64,000 nt of DNA from Colwellia psychrerythraea 34H (GCF_000012325.1 NC_003910.7:682001-746000), one strand, 5' to 3'. Counted from the stretch's first letter, positions 8,925 through 18,136 are shown. Translations and numbers: made by a program. Notes: a model not told the origin generated them from the sequence alone.

Positions 8925-9680
8925 ATGAGTATGAAGACATTTAAAGGGAAAGTTACCACTACATTAGCGGTACTTTCTGCAATGAGTTTATTCGCTTTTA
9001 GTGCATCACTTTTAGCCGGTTCACTCGACTTATCAGGTCGAAGTGATGATGATACCCAGCAAGATACTGGCAGAAAACCTGCACAAATCATCGATTTTGT
9101 CGGTGTTGAAAAGGGTGACAAGGTACTCGATCTGTTAGCTGGAGGAGGCTATTATTCTGAACTACTCTCCCGAGTTGTTGGTGAGAAAGGCGAAGTTACC
9201 TTACAAATACCTAAGGCATACCTTAAGTATGCCGAAAAATCGATAAAAGTTAGGCTTGCCAATGACAGATTAAAAAATGTTACTTATTTACTCAGTGAAG
9301 CCGATGACTTAAAACTGAGTGAAAATACTTATGATAGTGCTTTTTTAGTGTTGGGTTTCCATGACATGTTTTTCAAAGAAGATAGTTGGAACTTCACGGC
9401 AGATGAAGTGATGCCACAAGTACTTACATCATTAAAGTCAGGCGGAAAATTATTAGTTATCGACCATGATGCAACAGAAAATAGTGGTATTCGTGATGTT
9501 AAGTCACTGCATAGAATTGATAGCGCCTTCGTTAAAGCTGATTTGGAAAAACGTGGTTTTAAATTAGTTAAAACCTCCAAAATATTAGAAAACAATGCAG
9601 ATGATCACTCTAAATTAGTTTTTGTTCCTGAACTACGCCGCAAAACTGATCGCTTTGTTATGTTGTTTGAGAAAATTTAA
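8925..9680 (+). CDS. Predicted exported SAM-dependent methyltransferase
   Basis: This 251-residue class I methyltransferase-fold protein has the SAM-binding motif VLDLLAGGGYYSELL at about 67-81. An acidic motif II-like stretch lies near residue 130 and a GGKLLVIDHDA segment near 175. The N-terminus has a clear signal peptide (hydrophobic 12-31, AFSASLLAGS), so the product should act in the periplasm or at the membrane. It fits the COG4798-type 'predicted methyltransferase' group (from memory). The substrate is unknown. SAM is normally cytoplasmic, so either the fold has another role or the signal acts as an anchor. A consensus-like AAGGA ribosome site precedes ATG 8925. Confidence 0.75.
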   Translation: MSMKTFKGKVTTTLAVLSAMSLFAFSASLLAGSLDLSGRSDDDTQQDTGRKPAQIIDFVGVEKGDKVLDLLAGGGYYSELLSRVVGEKGEVTLQIPKAYLKYAEKSIKVRLANDRLKNVTYLLSEADDLKLSENTYDSAFLVLGFHDMFFKEDSWNFTADEVMPQVLTSLKSGGKLLVIDHDATENSGIRDVKSLHRIDSAFVKADLEKRGFKLVKTSKILENNADDHSKLVFVPELRRKTDRFVMLFEKI

Positions 9681-9763
9681 TCTCACCTAAAAGCGCCATA
9701 CTTATTGATACGCTAGGAATGCTTTTTTTGCATATGAGCATTCCTCACTTCTCTATCAGATTT

Positions 9764-10028
9764 ATACCAAACGGATTAATGTATTAGTCAGCTTAGAGCT
9801 ACACTAGCGAGCTTAAAACAAGCAAAATGAGTTAAACATAGTCACTCTATATTTCACTAATTTTGTGATGTTATCAGTTTGCTAATGGGCTTCCGAAGGA
9901 CGAGTTTAAAAGGCTTACATGCGGCGTTATTGATTTTGACAAGGGAATAACCATTCTCTTCAATCAATGCCTTGCTTCTAAGCCTTTTAATGCTCGCTAA
10001 GTGATCAATAAATTAGTCCGATTGGTAT
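9764..10028. repeat. MITE-like inverted-repeat element, class B
   Basis: Terminal inverted repeats are ATACCAAACGGATTAAT (9764-9780) and ATTAGTCCGATTGGTAT (10012-10028), with two mismatches. A core at 9926-9975 is about 47/50 identical to the reverse complement of 45333-45382 and about 42/50 identical to 41640-41689, both in class A elements. It is non-coding and lies in the 557-bp gap before the ThDP enzyme gene. Nothing else recognisable lies in that gap apart from a presumed promoter just upstream of 10238. Confidence 0.8.
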
Positions 10029-10237
10029 TACCCTACCTCAGTTTTAACCCTCGACTAAAATCAAAATCAATTGAACTGCCATTCGCCAATTACACCTTTA
10101 CAAAAACTGTAAAAAAGACTGCACACACGGCTTCAAAGTGATTTTATCTAAAGATCATAAAAGATGATCTTAATCATATTGGTTGTTTAATAGCCCTTTA
10201 AAGTACAGAGATAAACTTTATAAGAGAGATTAAAATC

Positions 10238-12061
10238 ATGTCGTATGAAATGAACTTTGGCAAAGCTTACAATGAGCAACTACCTACGTTAGGCGAAACC
10301 ATGAGCGATGTTATTCGCTTTTTTGGTGGCCAGTATATTTATGGTGTTGGTGGCGATTTTGCGGCTAACTTAATAGCAGCTCTTAGTGTTAATGAGCATG
10401 GCGAAGGCATTCAAATTAATCCCTCAAGTAATGAAATGCATGCAGGATTTTCAGCGTGTGCTCAGGCTGAAGTCGACGGTATGGGGTTTTGTTTAACGAC
10501 TTATATGGTTGGTAGTTTACCTTGTACCAGTGCTGCCGCATTAGCGGTCACTGAGGGATTACCTGTTGTCTTTATTTCAGGTGCTCCTGCAGAAAGTGAG
10601 GTGAATCAAGTAGCTATTCATCACACTATTCATCCCAATGCCTCATGGAAAGCTGAATATGATAATGCTTTAGAAGCTTTTTCTGCCTTGGGTATGCGTG
10701 TAGAGCGTTTACAAGGACAGCGCGTAGAAGGACATCCTAATCTTGCCGGACAACGTTTTTATCAAATTGTCAGTGAAGCGTATAAGAATAAGCAGCCCGT
10801 TTTTATTGAAGTACCACGCGACCAAGTCTTTGCTAAAACCCAACCCATTAAGCTACCAAGCACATTGGATGATATTTGCTGTGGAAGTAATATTTTAGCG
10901 GGGACAGAGTTAATTGTTGATAATATTTTAGATAAATTGGCCCAAGCCAAAGCACCTATGCTCTATTTAGGCGATCGCCTAAAGCACAATGAAAAACTTA
11001 AACATTTGATTATTAGTTTTGCGGATAAATTTAATATTCCCTATGCCACTACTTGGTTTGCTAAAGGGCTTTTTGATGAATACGCACCATTATGTTTAGG
11101 TGCTTATAATGGTATTTTTACCCAAACAACTGGCCGTGAGTACATTGAACAACAAGTTGATTATGTTATTGATATTGCTACCAGTATATTCCCGCAAGAC
11201 AGTAATATTGCCTTTGGCACTGGTACCCATAAAATTGAGCGCTTTGATAATAAAACACTGTTAAAAGGCGGTTCACTATTAGAGAAAGACCTTATCGCTA
11301 TCTTTGAGCGCTTGATGGAGCAAAACATTAGCCCCTTCGAGTTTACAGCGCCATCTCAAAGAGGTTTAACAGCGCTGTCGCTACAGCTTGAAAGTAATGA
11401 ATTAGCTAGAGGTGATGATGACATTGATTTTAATAACTTGGCGCAAACACTTAATGACTTACAGGCACAAGATGCCAGTACCTATGTTTATCTACCTGAA
11501 GTAGGTAATTCATATTTTGCCAGTTACAGTTTGAAAGTTCGTCAATCAATACTTGGTCGCTCTTGGCTTACTAATCCTTGGTACGGCGCAATGGGCACAG
11601 CATTACCTTATGCCAGAGTGGTCGCTCAACGCATCAAGTCACAACAAATAGCGGAACGTGCAGTAGTGATTATTGGTGATGGTGGTTTTCACTTTCAATT
11701 AAATGAATTGATCCACTTTTTAAAGGATAAATCAGACGTTACTATCGTATATATGCGTAATAATGTTTTTCACTTAGGCAAAAGTGGTGATGGCGCTATT
11801 TATCACTGTAATGACAGTGAATTTGATGTGCATAGTTTAGTGAAAGCCTATCAAGGTGATAGCAAAACATGTACTAGCGTCGGTGAGTTTAAAGCTTACT
11901 TTAAAGCATGCAGTCAGCAAACAGGCATCTCCTTAATTGAAGTGCCAGCAAAACCGATTGAAGCAAGACAAAGCAACGAACTGAAGTTATTAAATCTGTA
12001 TATCAAATCTCAAAATGGTCAAGCTGAAGCAGTGAAAGCATGGCAAGCATTAACTCAGTAA
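10238..12061 (+). CDS. ThDP-dependent decarboxylase-like enzyme
   Basis: This 607-residue protein has the three-domain architecture of pyruvate/indolepyruvate decarboxylases and acetolactate synthases. The N-terminal PYR domain carries a conserved Glu in a SSNEMHAGF context (about residue 66), the residue that activates thiamine diphosphate. The C-terminal PP domain carries the cofactor motif, starting IGDGG near 477-481 and ending MRNN near 506-509. The ribosome site AAGAGAG precedes ATG 10238. Specificity cannot be assigned; a 2-keto-acid decarboxylase is the best guess. It stands alone, with a small kinase and a PhyH oxygenase downstream. Confidence 0.82.
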   Translation: MSYEMNFGKAYNEQLPTLGETMSDVIRFFGGQYIYGVGGDFAANLIAALSVNEHGEGIQINPSSNEMHAGFSACAQAEVDGMGFCLTTYMVGSLPCTSAAALAVTEGLPVVFISGAPAESEVNQVAIHHTIHPNASWKAEYDNALEAFSALGMRVERLQGQRVEGHPNLAGQRFYQIVSEAYKNKQPVFIEVPRDQVFAKTQPIKLPSTLDDICCGSNILAGTELIVDNILDKLAQAKAPMLYLGDRLKHNEKLKHLIISFADKFNIPYATTWFAKGLFDEYAPLCLGAYNGIFTQTTGREYIEQQVDYVIDIATSIFPQDSNIAFGTGTHKIERFDNKTLLKGGSLLEKDLIAIFERLMEQNISPFEFTAPSQRGLTALSLQLESNELARGDDDIDFNNLAQTLNDLQAQDASTYVYLPEVGNSYFASYSLKVRQSILGRSWLTNPWYGAMGTALPYARVVAQRIKSQQIAERAVVIIGDGGFHFQLNELIHFLKDKSDVTIVYMRNNVFHLGKSGDGAIYHCNDSEFDVHSLVKAYQGDSKTCTSVGEFKAYFKACSQQTGISLIEVPAKPIEARQSNELKLLNLYIKSQNGQAEAVKAWQALTQ

Positions 12062-12167
12062 TTTTAGTTAGTTTTAACGTTAGATAATGGGTACTTAATG
12101 CTGTTGTGAACAGGCTTTACCTATTTTTAAAGTGATGAAAGTATGGGATATTAGGCAGTCTATATTT

Positions 12168-12211
12168 ATTGCCAATCAAGAGCACCCGAAATAGGCATCT
12201 TGATTGGTAAT
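12168..12211 (+). terminator. Hairpin downstream of the ThDP gene
   Basis: A 14-bp stem pairs ATTGCCAATCAAGA (12168-12181) with TCTTGATTGGTAAT (12198-12211), with one G-U pair in RNA and a 16-nt loop. There is no clear U-run after it, so it may be a processing or attenuation hairpin rather than a classical terminator. Confidence 0.45.
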
Positions 12212-12268
12212 GACAATAAATAAGCTTTACTCATGCTGAGTGACGCTCTCCGCCGTGAGGAAAGAATA

Positions 12269-12748
12269 TTGAGAAAGGTGTTGGTTTTTGGCAATTCAGC
12301 TAGCGGTAAATCTACCTTAGCTAAGCGCTTGGCTGCGTCAGAGCAATTAGCGCACTTAGATCTCGACTTGCTCGCTTGGCAAGCGACCAACCCACCAACT
12401 AGAGTGCCGTTAGTTGAAAGTGCTAAAGCGATTGAAAAATTTATGCTACAGCATGAACACTGGGTTATTGAGGGTTGTTATAGTGACTTATTAAAGGTCG
12501 CAGAGGAACAATCGACAGAAATTATCTATATGAATTTATCTGTTGATGATTGTATTATCAATGCCAATAATAGGTCTTGGGAACCGCATAAATACGCGTC
12601 TAAAATTGAACAAGATGCTAACTTAGCCATGCTTATACAGTGGGTTTCTCAATACGATCTCAGGGATGATAACTTCTCTAAAGCAGCACATATTTCCTTT
12701 TACCAAAACTATACTGGCGCGAAGAAAATGCTGACCACTAATTCTTAA
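12269..12748 (+). CDS. P-loop nucleotide kinase-like protein
   Basis: This short P-loop protein has a Walker A motif GNSASGKST directly at the N-terminus, then a HLDLD acidic motif (Walker B-like). It resembles the adenylate kinase/shikimate kinase superfamily and FlaR-type 'topology modulation' proteins. An ATG at 12233 would give 171 residues. The TTG at 12269 (about 159 residues) has the better ribosome site, AGGAAAG ending about 5 nt before it, and puts the P-loop at the usual distance from the N-terminus, so I prefer it. The lid region is short. The substrate is unknown. Confidence 0.72.
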   Translation: MRKVLVFGNSASGKSTLAKRLAASEQLAHLDLDLLAWQATNPPTRVPLVESAKAIEKFMLQHEHWVIEGCYSDLLKVAEEQSTEIIYMNLSVDDCIINANNRSWEPHKYASKIEQDANLAMLIQWVSQYDLRDDNFSKAAHISFYQNYTGAKKMLTTNS

Positions 12749-12953
12749 TGTTGAACGGCAATGTTAATAGCGGACGTTAATTTGATAAAGTGCTAAGTGG
12801 AAACTTATAATAAATAAAGCATACCGTGAAAGTGGTTACTTACTAATTAAGAATTTTCTTAATGAAAGTGAAGTCTTAAAGTTACATACCGTAGTAGCGG
12901 AGTTTCATCGTTTATGGCAAAAGGACAATGCCACTTATTATGCGCAGAGCGCG

Positions 12954-13571
12954 GTGAATTCAGCTTATCTGACTAATCGAGAATACTTAAATGATAGACA
13001 GCGACAAGTGCTGTTTGATTTTATTGGTTCAGAAAAAGTAATGTCTATTGTTAATGAACTAATCCCCCAACAACCTTGCTTTTTAAATACCCAACTATTT
13101 TTTAATCCGATGAACCCGAAGCAGCGTAACTATTGGCATAGAGATCCGCAATATCACCTATCTATTGAACAGCAAAAAGTAGCTTTATTGGCATCTGATG
13201 TGATTCACTTTCGGCTACCTTTACTTGATGAGCCAGGTATTGAATTGGTGCCAGGTACACATAAACGTTGGGACTCTACTGAAGAGCTTAAGGTAAGGTT
13301 AGAGCAAGCAGGTGATAAAAATAATCAGCCACTATCACAAGGAAAAATCATTAAACTTGAAGCGGGAGATTTATTAATCTTTTCGGCAAATATGATTCAT
13401 CGTGGTTTATATGGCTTGGATCGTTTGGCATTCGATATACTCTTTTGCCAGCCTGACCCAAGTGTTATTCAATTTGTGTCCAATGACTCTTTACCAACTG
13501 CTGAGGCCTTAACAAGTCTTGAAAATTCAGATGCTTTTGACAATACTATTAAGTTATACCAACCAGACTAA
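12954..13571 (+). CDS. PhyH-family Fe(II)/2-oxoglutarate dioxygenase; 5' end unclear
   Basis: The protein has the iron-binding facial triad of the phytanoyl-CoA dioxygenase family: H62 and D64 in WHRDPQYH and H149 in NMIHRGLYG, with R157 as the likely 2-oxoglutarate contact. The only standard start in the open frame is GTG 12954, giving 205 residues. The same frame stays open upstream to 12789 and encodes a PhyH-like N-terminus (YRESGYLLIKNFLNESEV, then a helix ending EFHRLW). The native gene therefore probably begins near 12807, where only ATA codons are available. Either a rare start is used, a start codon was lost, or the downstream GTG makes a shortened protein. The substrate is unknown. 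Confidence 0.75.
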   Translation: MNSAYLTNREYLNDRQRQVLFDFIGSEKVMSIVNELIPQQPCFLNTQLFFNPMNPKQRNYWHRDPQYHLSIEQQKVALLASDVIHFRLPLLDEPGIELVPGTHKRWDSTEELKVRLEQAGDKNNQPLSQGKIIKLEAGDLLIFSANMIHRGLYGLDRLAFDILFCQPDPSVIQFVSNDSLPTAEALTSLENSDAFDNTIKLYQPD

Positions 13572-13573
13572 CT

Positions 13574-13727
13574 AAATGATCTTTTTAAATGATCTTTTTA
13601 AATGGTCTAAATACTCAATAACATTGTTGCTTTCAATCCCAATAGCCAGCTATTGCTCAATCAAGCACCTTGTTCTTGAAAATTTATCCTCATTAAAATT
13701 TGAACCATTAATTAATCTGATTGGTAC
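13574..13727. repeat. Tandem 13-mer and solitary class B repeat end
   Basis: A 13-bp unit AAATGATCTTTTT occurs twice in tandem at 13574-13599, with a partial third copy. Further on, ATTAATCTGATTGGTA at 13711-13726 matches the right terminal repeat of the class B element (ATTAGTCCGATTGGTA) at all but two positions. A matching left end is not evident, so this looks like a decayed element. Confidence 0.5.
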
Positions 13728-13759
13728 TAACATCAGCGATAATTAATCTATATAAAATA

Positions 13760-13786
13760 AAAAATCCGACACATGGCCGGATTTTT
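13760..13786 (-). terminator. Intrinsic terminator, probably bidirectional
   Basis: Arms AAAAATCCG (13760-13768) and CGGATTTTT (13778-13786) form a 9-bp stem with U-runs on either strand. It lies 27 bp beyond the stop codon of the S46 peptidase gene on the minus strand and could also stop reading from the PhyH gene. Confidence 0.8.
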
Positions 13787-13812
13787 ATAGTGAGACTTGA
13801 ATAAGTTAAAGA

Positions 13813-16008
13813 CTATTCAACAATATCCATTTCTTCGATTAGGTTAGTGGCGCCATCTACGTGCTCCATAACCCAAAGCATGTAACGTACATCAACGTGA
13901 ATTGAGCGATTCAACTTAGTATCGTAATCCCAATCACCAATAATGCTTTCATAAACACCGTCAAATACTAAACCAACAAATTCAGCTTTGTCATTTAGCG
14001 TAGGTGAACCTGAGTTACCACCGGTAATATCAAGTGTACCTAAGTAGTTAACAGGTACTGAGCCAAGTGCTTTTTTCGCGTACTCGCCGTACTGTTTTTT
14101 ATTGATTAAATCTAATTGCTTTTGTGGTGCATCAAATGGTGCAACACCAGTATCTTTAGCAACAATACCTTCAAGCGTAGTATAAGGCGTAGCCGTTAAA
14201 CCATCTTGAGGAGAATAACCTTTTACATTACCGTAAGTAATACGCAAAGTGCTGTTAGCATCCGCATATACAGGTAAGTCGTTATCGTTGAAGTAAGCGA
14301 TAAGCGCTTCCATGTACTTAGGACGGAAAGCTTGAATATTACCTGCTAGCTCTTTCGATTTGTCTTCAATCGCTTTACGTTCTTTAAAACTAGAAACAGC
14401 TAATTGAATAAACGGGTCTTTGCTGTTGTTAAAATCACTTACAGAGTTATTCATCAGCGCTAAACGTTGTTCTTGTGAATTAAGTTTGGTGTTTTTATAC
14501 ATTTTGCTTAATTGCTTGCGAAGCTTCTTCTCGTTAAAGTTTTTAGCTGTGGTATTGGTTAAACCAAAGAATTTATCAAATGATTTAAGACGCTCAGCTT
14601 TAGGTAAAGCAACGTAGTGCGTTAGCATAGCGACAAGGATTTCTTGATCAATTTTTTCATCATAACGACGATCAACAGATTTCATGCCTTGTTCAAAACG
14701 GGCGATATCACGTTCTTGATAACCACGTTCACGGTCAATATTTGCTTTAGTGTTTTCAACGGCTAAACGGTGAAGTTTTTTCGCAGTTGATAACATTTTG
14801 CTGTAACGCATATAACCTAAAATTAAATCACGTGCTTGTTGCTTATCATCCATTTTAACTAATTTGTCTAAACCAGATAACGCTTCACCATATTGGGCTT
14901 TACGCTTTGCACTGCTGTTTAACCATTTAGCTAAGTTCGTTTCAAGTGTTTGCTTACGTTGTAAAAAAGTACCCTTGTTGTAACTGTGGATCATTGAACC
15001 ATAGTTTTTAGCATAGTTAGCAAGACCAGCTAATGTGCTTTCATATTTAATACGCGCTTCACTACCTACCTCTGAATGCGTATGAATTAAATCAATAATC
15101 TCTTCACGGTACGCTTTAGCGTGTGGGTAAGTCCAAGAGAAAGTATTTTCAACTTCATAAGCTGTACGGTAGCGGTTAGTTCGGCCAGGGTAACCAAGAA
15201 CCATGATGTAATCACCGTCATCAACACTGCTTTTGTTTACTTTTAAGTGATGCTTAGGTTTGTATGGAACATTGTCTTTACTGAAATCAGCAGGTTGACC
15301 ATCTTTACCAACATAGGCGCGGTAAAAACCGTAATCACCCGTGTGACGTGGCCACATCCAGTTATCGATATCGCCGCCGTATTTACCAATACTGCTAGCA
15401 GGCGCATGAACTAAACGCACATCACGAATAGTAAGCTGCTTGAATAAGTAATATTCTAAACCGCCGTGAAAGTTAACTACACTACAGCGGTATCTATCAT
15501 CATTTTCACATTCAGCGACTAATTTTTTAGAATTGGTATCAACCGCTTTGTAACGATCACTACCTGACATTTTCTCTGTAACGCCTGATTTTACCAATTT
15601 AGTTACTTCGGTAATCTCTTCTGTTACATAAATGCGACTACCTGGTGTTGCTGGTAATTCTTCAGCGAAATTTTTAGCTAAAAAACCATTTTTAAGTAAG
15701 TTGTTTTCTGCTGTTGAGTTGTATTGCACTGAACCGTAAACACAATGATGGTTAGTTGCTACCAAGCCCTGATCAGAAACAAACGATGCGGTACAACCAC
15801 CCAAACTAACAATGGCACCCATAGGGAAGCCGGTAAGATCGGTTAAATCATTTGGATTTAACTTTAAACCCGCGTTGGTTAATTCTTTAGCGATAGTTGG
15901 TAATTGGTTTGGTTGCCACATACCTTCATCGGCTAATGCTGAACCTGCGCTAAGAGCTAGTGTTGGCAGTATTACTGACCAGCTCAGAAATTGTTTCATT
16001 TTAATCAT
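13813..16008 (-). CDS. S46-family dipeptidyl-peptidase (DPP7/DPP11 type)
   Basis: This 731-residue periplasmic serine exopeptidase removes dipeptides from oligopeptides. A signal peptide ends near ALA at 24-26. The chymotrypsin-like catalytic residues sit in TNHHC (about 85-89), GGDIDNWMWPRHTGDY (the Asp) and GGNSGSP (Ser666). The S1-pocket determinant that is Arg in Asp/Glu-specific DPP11 and Gly in DPP7 corresponds here to G684 in VFDGVYES. This predicts preference for hydrophobic P1 residues (inference from family knowledge). The gene is monocistronic with its own terminator. It fits an asaccharolytic, protein-degrading marine lifestyle. Confidence 0.93.
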   Translation of the reverse strand: MIKMKQFLSWSVILPTLALSAGSALADEGMWQPNQLPTIAKELTNAGLKLNPNDLTDLTGFPMGAIVSLGGCTASFVSDQGLVATNHHCVYGSVQYNSTAENNLLKNGFLAKNFAEELPATPGSRIYVTEEITEVTKLVKSGVTEKMSGSDRYKAVDTNSKKLVAECENDDRYRCSVVNFHGGLEYYLFKQLTIRDVRLVHAPASSIGKYGGDIDNWMWPRHTGDYGFYRAYVGKDGQPADFSKDNVPYKPKHHLKVNKSSVDDGDYIMVLGYPGRTNRYRTAYEVENTFSWTYPHAKAYREEIIDLIHTHSEVGSEARIKYESTLAGLANYAKNYGSMIHSYNKGTFLQRKQTLETNLAKWLNSSAKRKAQYGEALSGLDKLVKMDDKQQARDLILGYMRYSKMLSTAKKLHRLAVENTKANIDRERGYQERDIARFEQGMKSVDRRYDEKIDQEILVAMLTHYVALPKAERLKSFDKFFGLTNTTAKNFNEKKLRKQLSKMYKNTKLNSQEQRLALMNNSVSDFNNSKDPFIQLAVSSFKERKAIEDKSKELAGNIQAFRPKYMEALIAYFNDNDLPVYADANSTLRITYGNVKGYSPQDGLTATPYTTLEGIVAKDTGVAPFDAPQKQLDLINKKQYGEYAKKALGSVPVNYLGTLDITGGNSGSPTLNDKAEFVGLVFDGVYESIIGDWDYDTKLNRSIHVDVRYMLWVMEHVDGATNLIEEMDIVE

Positions 16009-16441
16009 AGCTATCCTACTTTTCTTATGTAGTTTTGAACCGAATCAAATTAGTTGTGGGACTACATTTTATGTTATTTAGTTGTTATTTGATTGTAATT
16101 TTTTTGATAAAAAATATCGACAACAGAGTGTGCGCTAGTGATAACCCTTAGTCAAAAAAAACAACGAAAATTATTCATTTCAATTGTAAAGATAGGTTTC
16201 AAAAAGTAATTCACGAAGTGCCATTATTGCCATAAAACTTATCATTAACAGTGGCGTATATTTTTATGCTTTAAGCAGTAGTCATGAAGTTAGCACCTAT
16301 TGAGCTTTACTTGTTCTTTAGCAATAAGTTGATCAAATTATAGTTATTGCAAATAAAAACAATTCTCACTTGTAATTGTAATCAAGTGTCATTATCATTA
16401 GCGCAAATAACATTAATTCTCGTTCTTATTTGAGTGATTCC
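16009..16441. other. Divergent promoter region between S46 peptidase and iron cluster
   Basis: This 433-bp AT-rich gap carries the promoters of the minus-strand S46 peptidase and the plus-strand porin/imelysin cluster. Apart from the Fur-like sites annotated separately at its right end, no repeat or coding sequence was seen. Confidence 0.5.
16350..16402 (+). promoter_or_regulatory. Putative overlapping Fur boxes
   Basis: Two Fur-like stretches lie 40-90 bp before the porin start. One contains ATAAAAACAATTCTCA (about 16352-16367), which resembles the TGAGAAT half-site on the other strand. The other contains TGTCATTATCATTAGC (16387-16402); its 19-bp window agrees with the Fur consensus at about 12 positions. 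The imelysin and di-haem genes downstream belong to families that are often iron-regulated, which supports the reading. No binding data exist. Confidence 0.5.
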
Positions 16442-17806
16442 ATGAATAACGTCCTAAAATTTATAGCCATAAGTACTCTATTTCTCTTTCATCATCAAAG
16501 TTTTGCGGCTAGTGAGACTGAGTTACAGACCGAAATATTAAAGCAGAAAGAGCAACTGCAGTTGATTGAAAAACAATTAGCAGAATTAAAAACAACAATG
16601 ATAAGTGCGCAAGAGCAGCGTCATGAGGAAAAAACAGCAAGTTATAACAATGATAAAAATTGGCAAATTAACTCATACGGTAGTGTGCTTTATAAGAGCG
16701 AAGAGATTTATCGTAATATCCAAGATATTGACCCAGAGCGTAAAGCGAGCACTGATTTAGAGCGAGTCGTCTTAGAGTTTGTTTACGACTTTGATGCTAA
16801 ATGGCAAGTAGAAATTGAACTTGAATATGAACATGGCGGAGTGGGTTCAACGCTTGAATATGATGGTTTTGAAGAGTTTGGTGAATTTGAAACCGAAATT
16901 GAAGCAGGCGGTGAGGTTATTGTTGAAAAGCTACAAGCAAAATATACAGCCAATGAAAACTTCACCATTAAAATGGGTCATATCTTTGTTCCTGTCGGTT
17001 TAGGCACAGACTTACATAAACCAGGTCAGTATTTTACGACTCAACGACATTGGAGTGAAGCCACACTCATTCCACAAGTATGGCACGAAACAGGCGTTAA
17101 CTTGATCAGTAAATGGCAGGGATTCACGGCACAAACCTTAATAACAACAGGTTTAAATTCAGAGTACTTTCGAACTTATGAATGGGTAGCTACGGGACAT
17201 CAAAAAAGATTTGAACAAGTTAATGCTGATGATTTAGCAATAACGCTTCGTTTAGATTACGGTGACATAAAAGCAGGTAAAGGGTTTGGCGTTAGTTATT
17301 ACACAGGTGACACTTCAGGAAACCGCAATAATACCGCTAAAGTTGCTGGTGACGGAAATCTCACTATCATCGGTCTTCATGGCGCTTACCGCTATGAAAA
17401 CTGGCAAGTTAGAGGGCAATATCTCTTTGGTACTTTAGATGACAGTGAAGCGATAACCAATGCCAATAAAACCACACCTGGCCTTAAACCAGGTAACTTC
17501 GCACAACTGGGCAGTGAAGCAGAATCTTCATTTGTTGAACTTGCTTATAACAGCCAAGGTCTTTTTAATTTAAAAAATCCTCTTTATTTATACACCACTT
17601 ATGAATATGCCAACCCAATCAAAGAGGTTGAGCAGGGCAATGCAACTGATCGTTTTAATAAAGAATCAGTTGCCTTAGGTATTAATTACTTTCCTATCAA
17701 AAACATTGTCTTAAAAGCTCAAGTAGCACAACAGATGTATGCACAAAGTGATTTGGATGACAGCACAAGCTTCAGTCTATCGATGGGTTACTTTTTCTCA
17801 ATATAA
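16442..17806 (+). CDS. Porin-like outer-membrane protein with N-terminal coiled coil
   Basis: The protein has about 454 residues from ATG 16442. A TTG 12 bp upstream is open but adds nothing to the signal peptide. The signal peptide ends at ...HHQSFAAS. A 40-residue Glu/Gln/Lys-rich coiled-coil follows, as in trimeric porins that attach to peptidoglycan. A barrel-like region with alternating aromatic strands then ends in MGYFFSI. Segments such as MGHIFVPVGLGTD resemble phosphate-selective or alginate-type porins of the OprO/OprP group. The placement before imelysin and di-haem lipoprotein genes, behind Fur-like sites, suggests a role in iron acquisition (inference). Confidence 0.8.
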   Translation: MNNVLKFIAISTLFLFHHQSFAASETELQTEILKQKEQLQLIEKQLAELKTTMISAQEQRHEEKTASYNNDKNWQINSYGSVLYKSEEIYRNIQDIDPERKASTDLERVVLEFVYDFDAKWQVEIELEYEHGGVGSTLEYDGFEEFGEFETEIEAGGEVIVEKLQAKYTANENFTIKMGHIFVPVGLGTDLHKPGQYFTTQRHWSEATLIPQVWHETGVNLISKWQGFTAQTLITTGLNSEYFRTYEWVATGHQKRFEQVNADDLAITLRLDYGDIKAGKGFGVSYYTGDTSGNRNNTAKVAGDGNLTIIGLHGAYRYENWQVRGQYLFGTLDDSEAITNANKTTPGLKPGNFAQLGSEAESSFVELAYNSQGLFNLKNPLYLYTTYEYANPIKEVEQGNATDRFNKESVALGINYFPIKNIVLKAQVAQQMYAQSDLDDSTSFSLSMGYFFSI

Positions 17807-17817
17807 AATTTTAATAA

Positions 17818-18097
17818 TAGGGTCTGTTGAACTTTCGAGATTGTTTTTACAGCGAATTGTTGGGTATTTATACAAGGCAGAGCATTTGTCATGTGGTTAC
17901 TCCACATAAAAAGGCGATATCGCAGTAAAAAGACCCTACAAACGCTATCCGAAGGATTCGGCTAAAAGCGTTTTACTCTTTGTTAAGCAGTGTTTACTTA
18001 GAATGACTAGGTCACACACTACTCGCCGCGATTAAAACGCTTTACTCTCTTTAAAAAAGGCGAACAAAATTTAACCGCGAAAGGTTAACAGACCCTA
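17818..18097. repeat. MITE-like inverted-repeat element, class C
   Basis: Ends are TAGGGTCTGTTGAACTTTCG on the left and CGCGAAAGGTTAACAGACCC plus TA on the right, an imperfect terminal inverted repeat with TA at the outer edge. The internal part holds a secondary repeat around AAAACGCTTTACTC and AAAGCGTTTTACTC. It is non-coding and occupies nearly the whole 330-bp space between the porin and the imelysin genes, inside a likely transcription unit. Confidence 0.72.
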
Positions 18098-18136
18098 GTT
18101 AATCAATATCAATATTTAAACAAGGAACATAATAAA

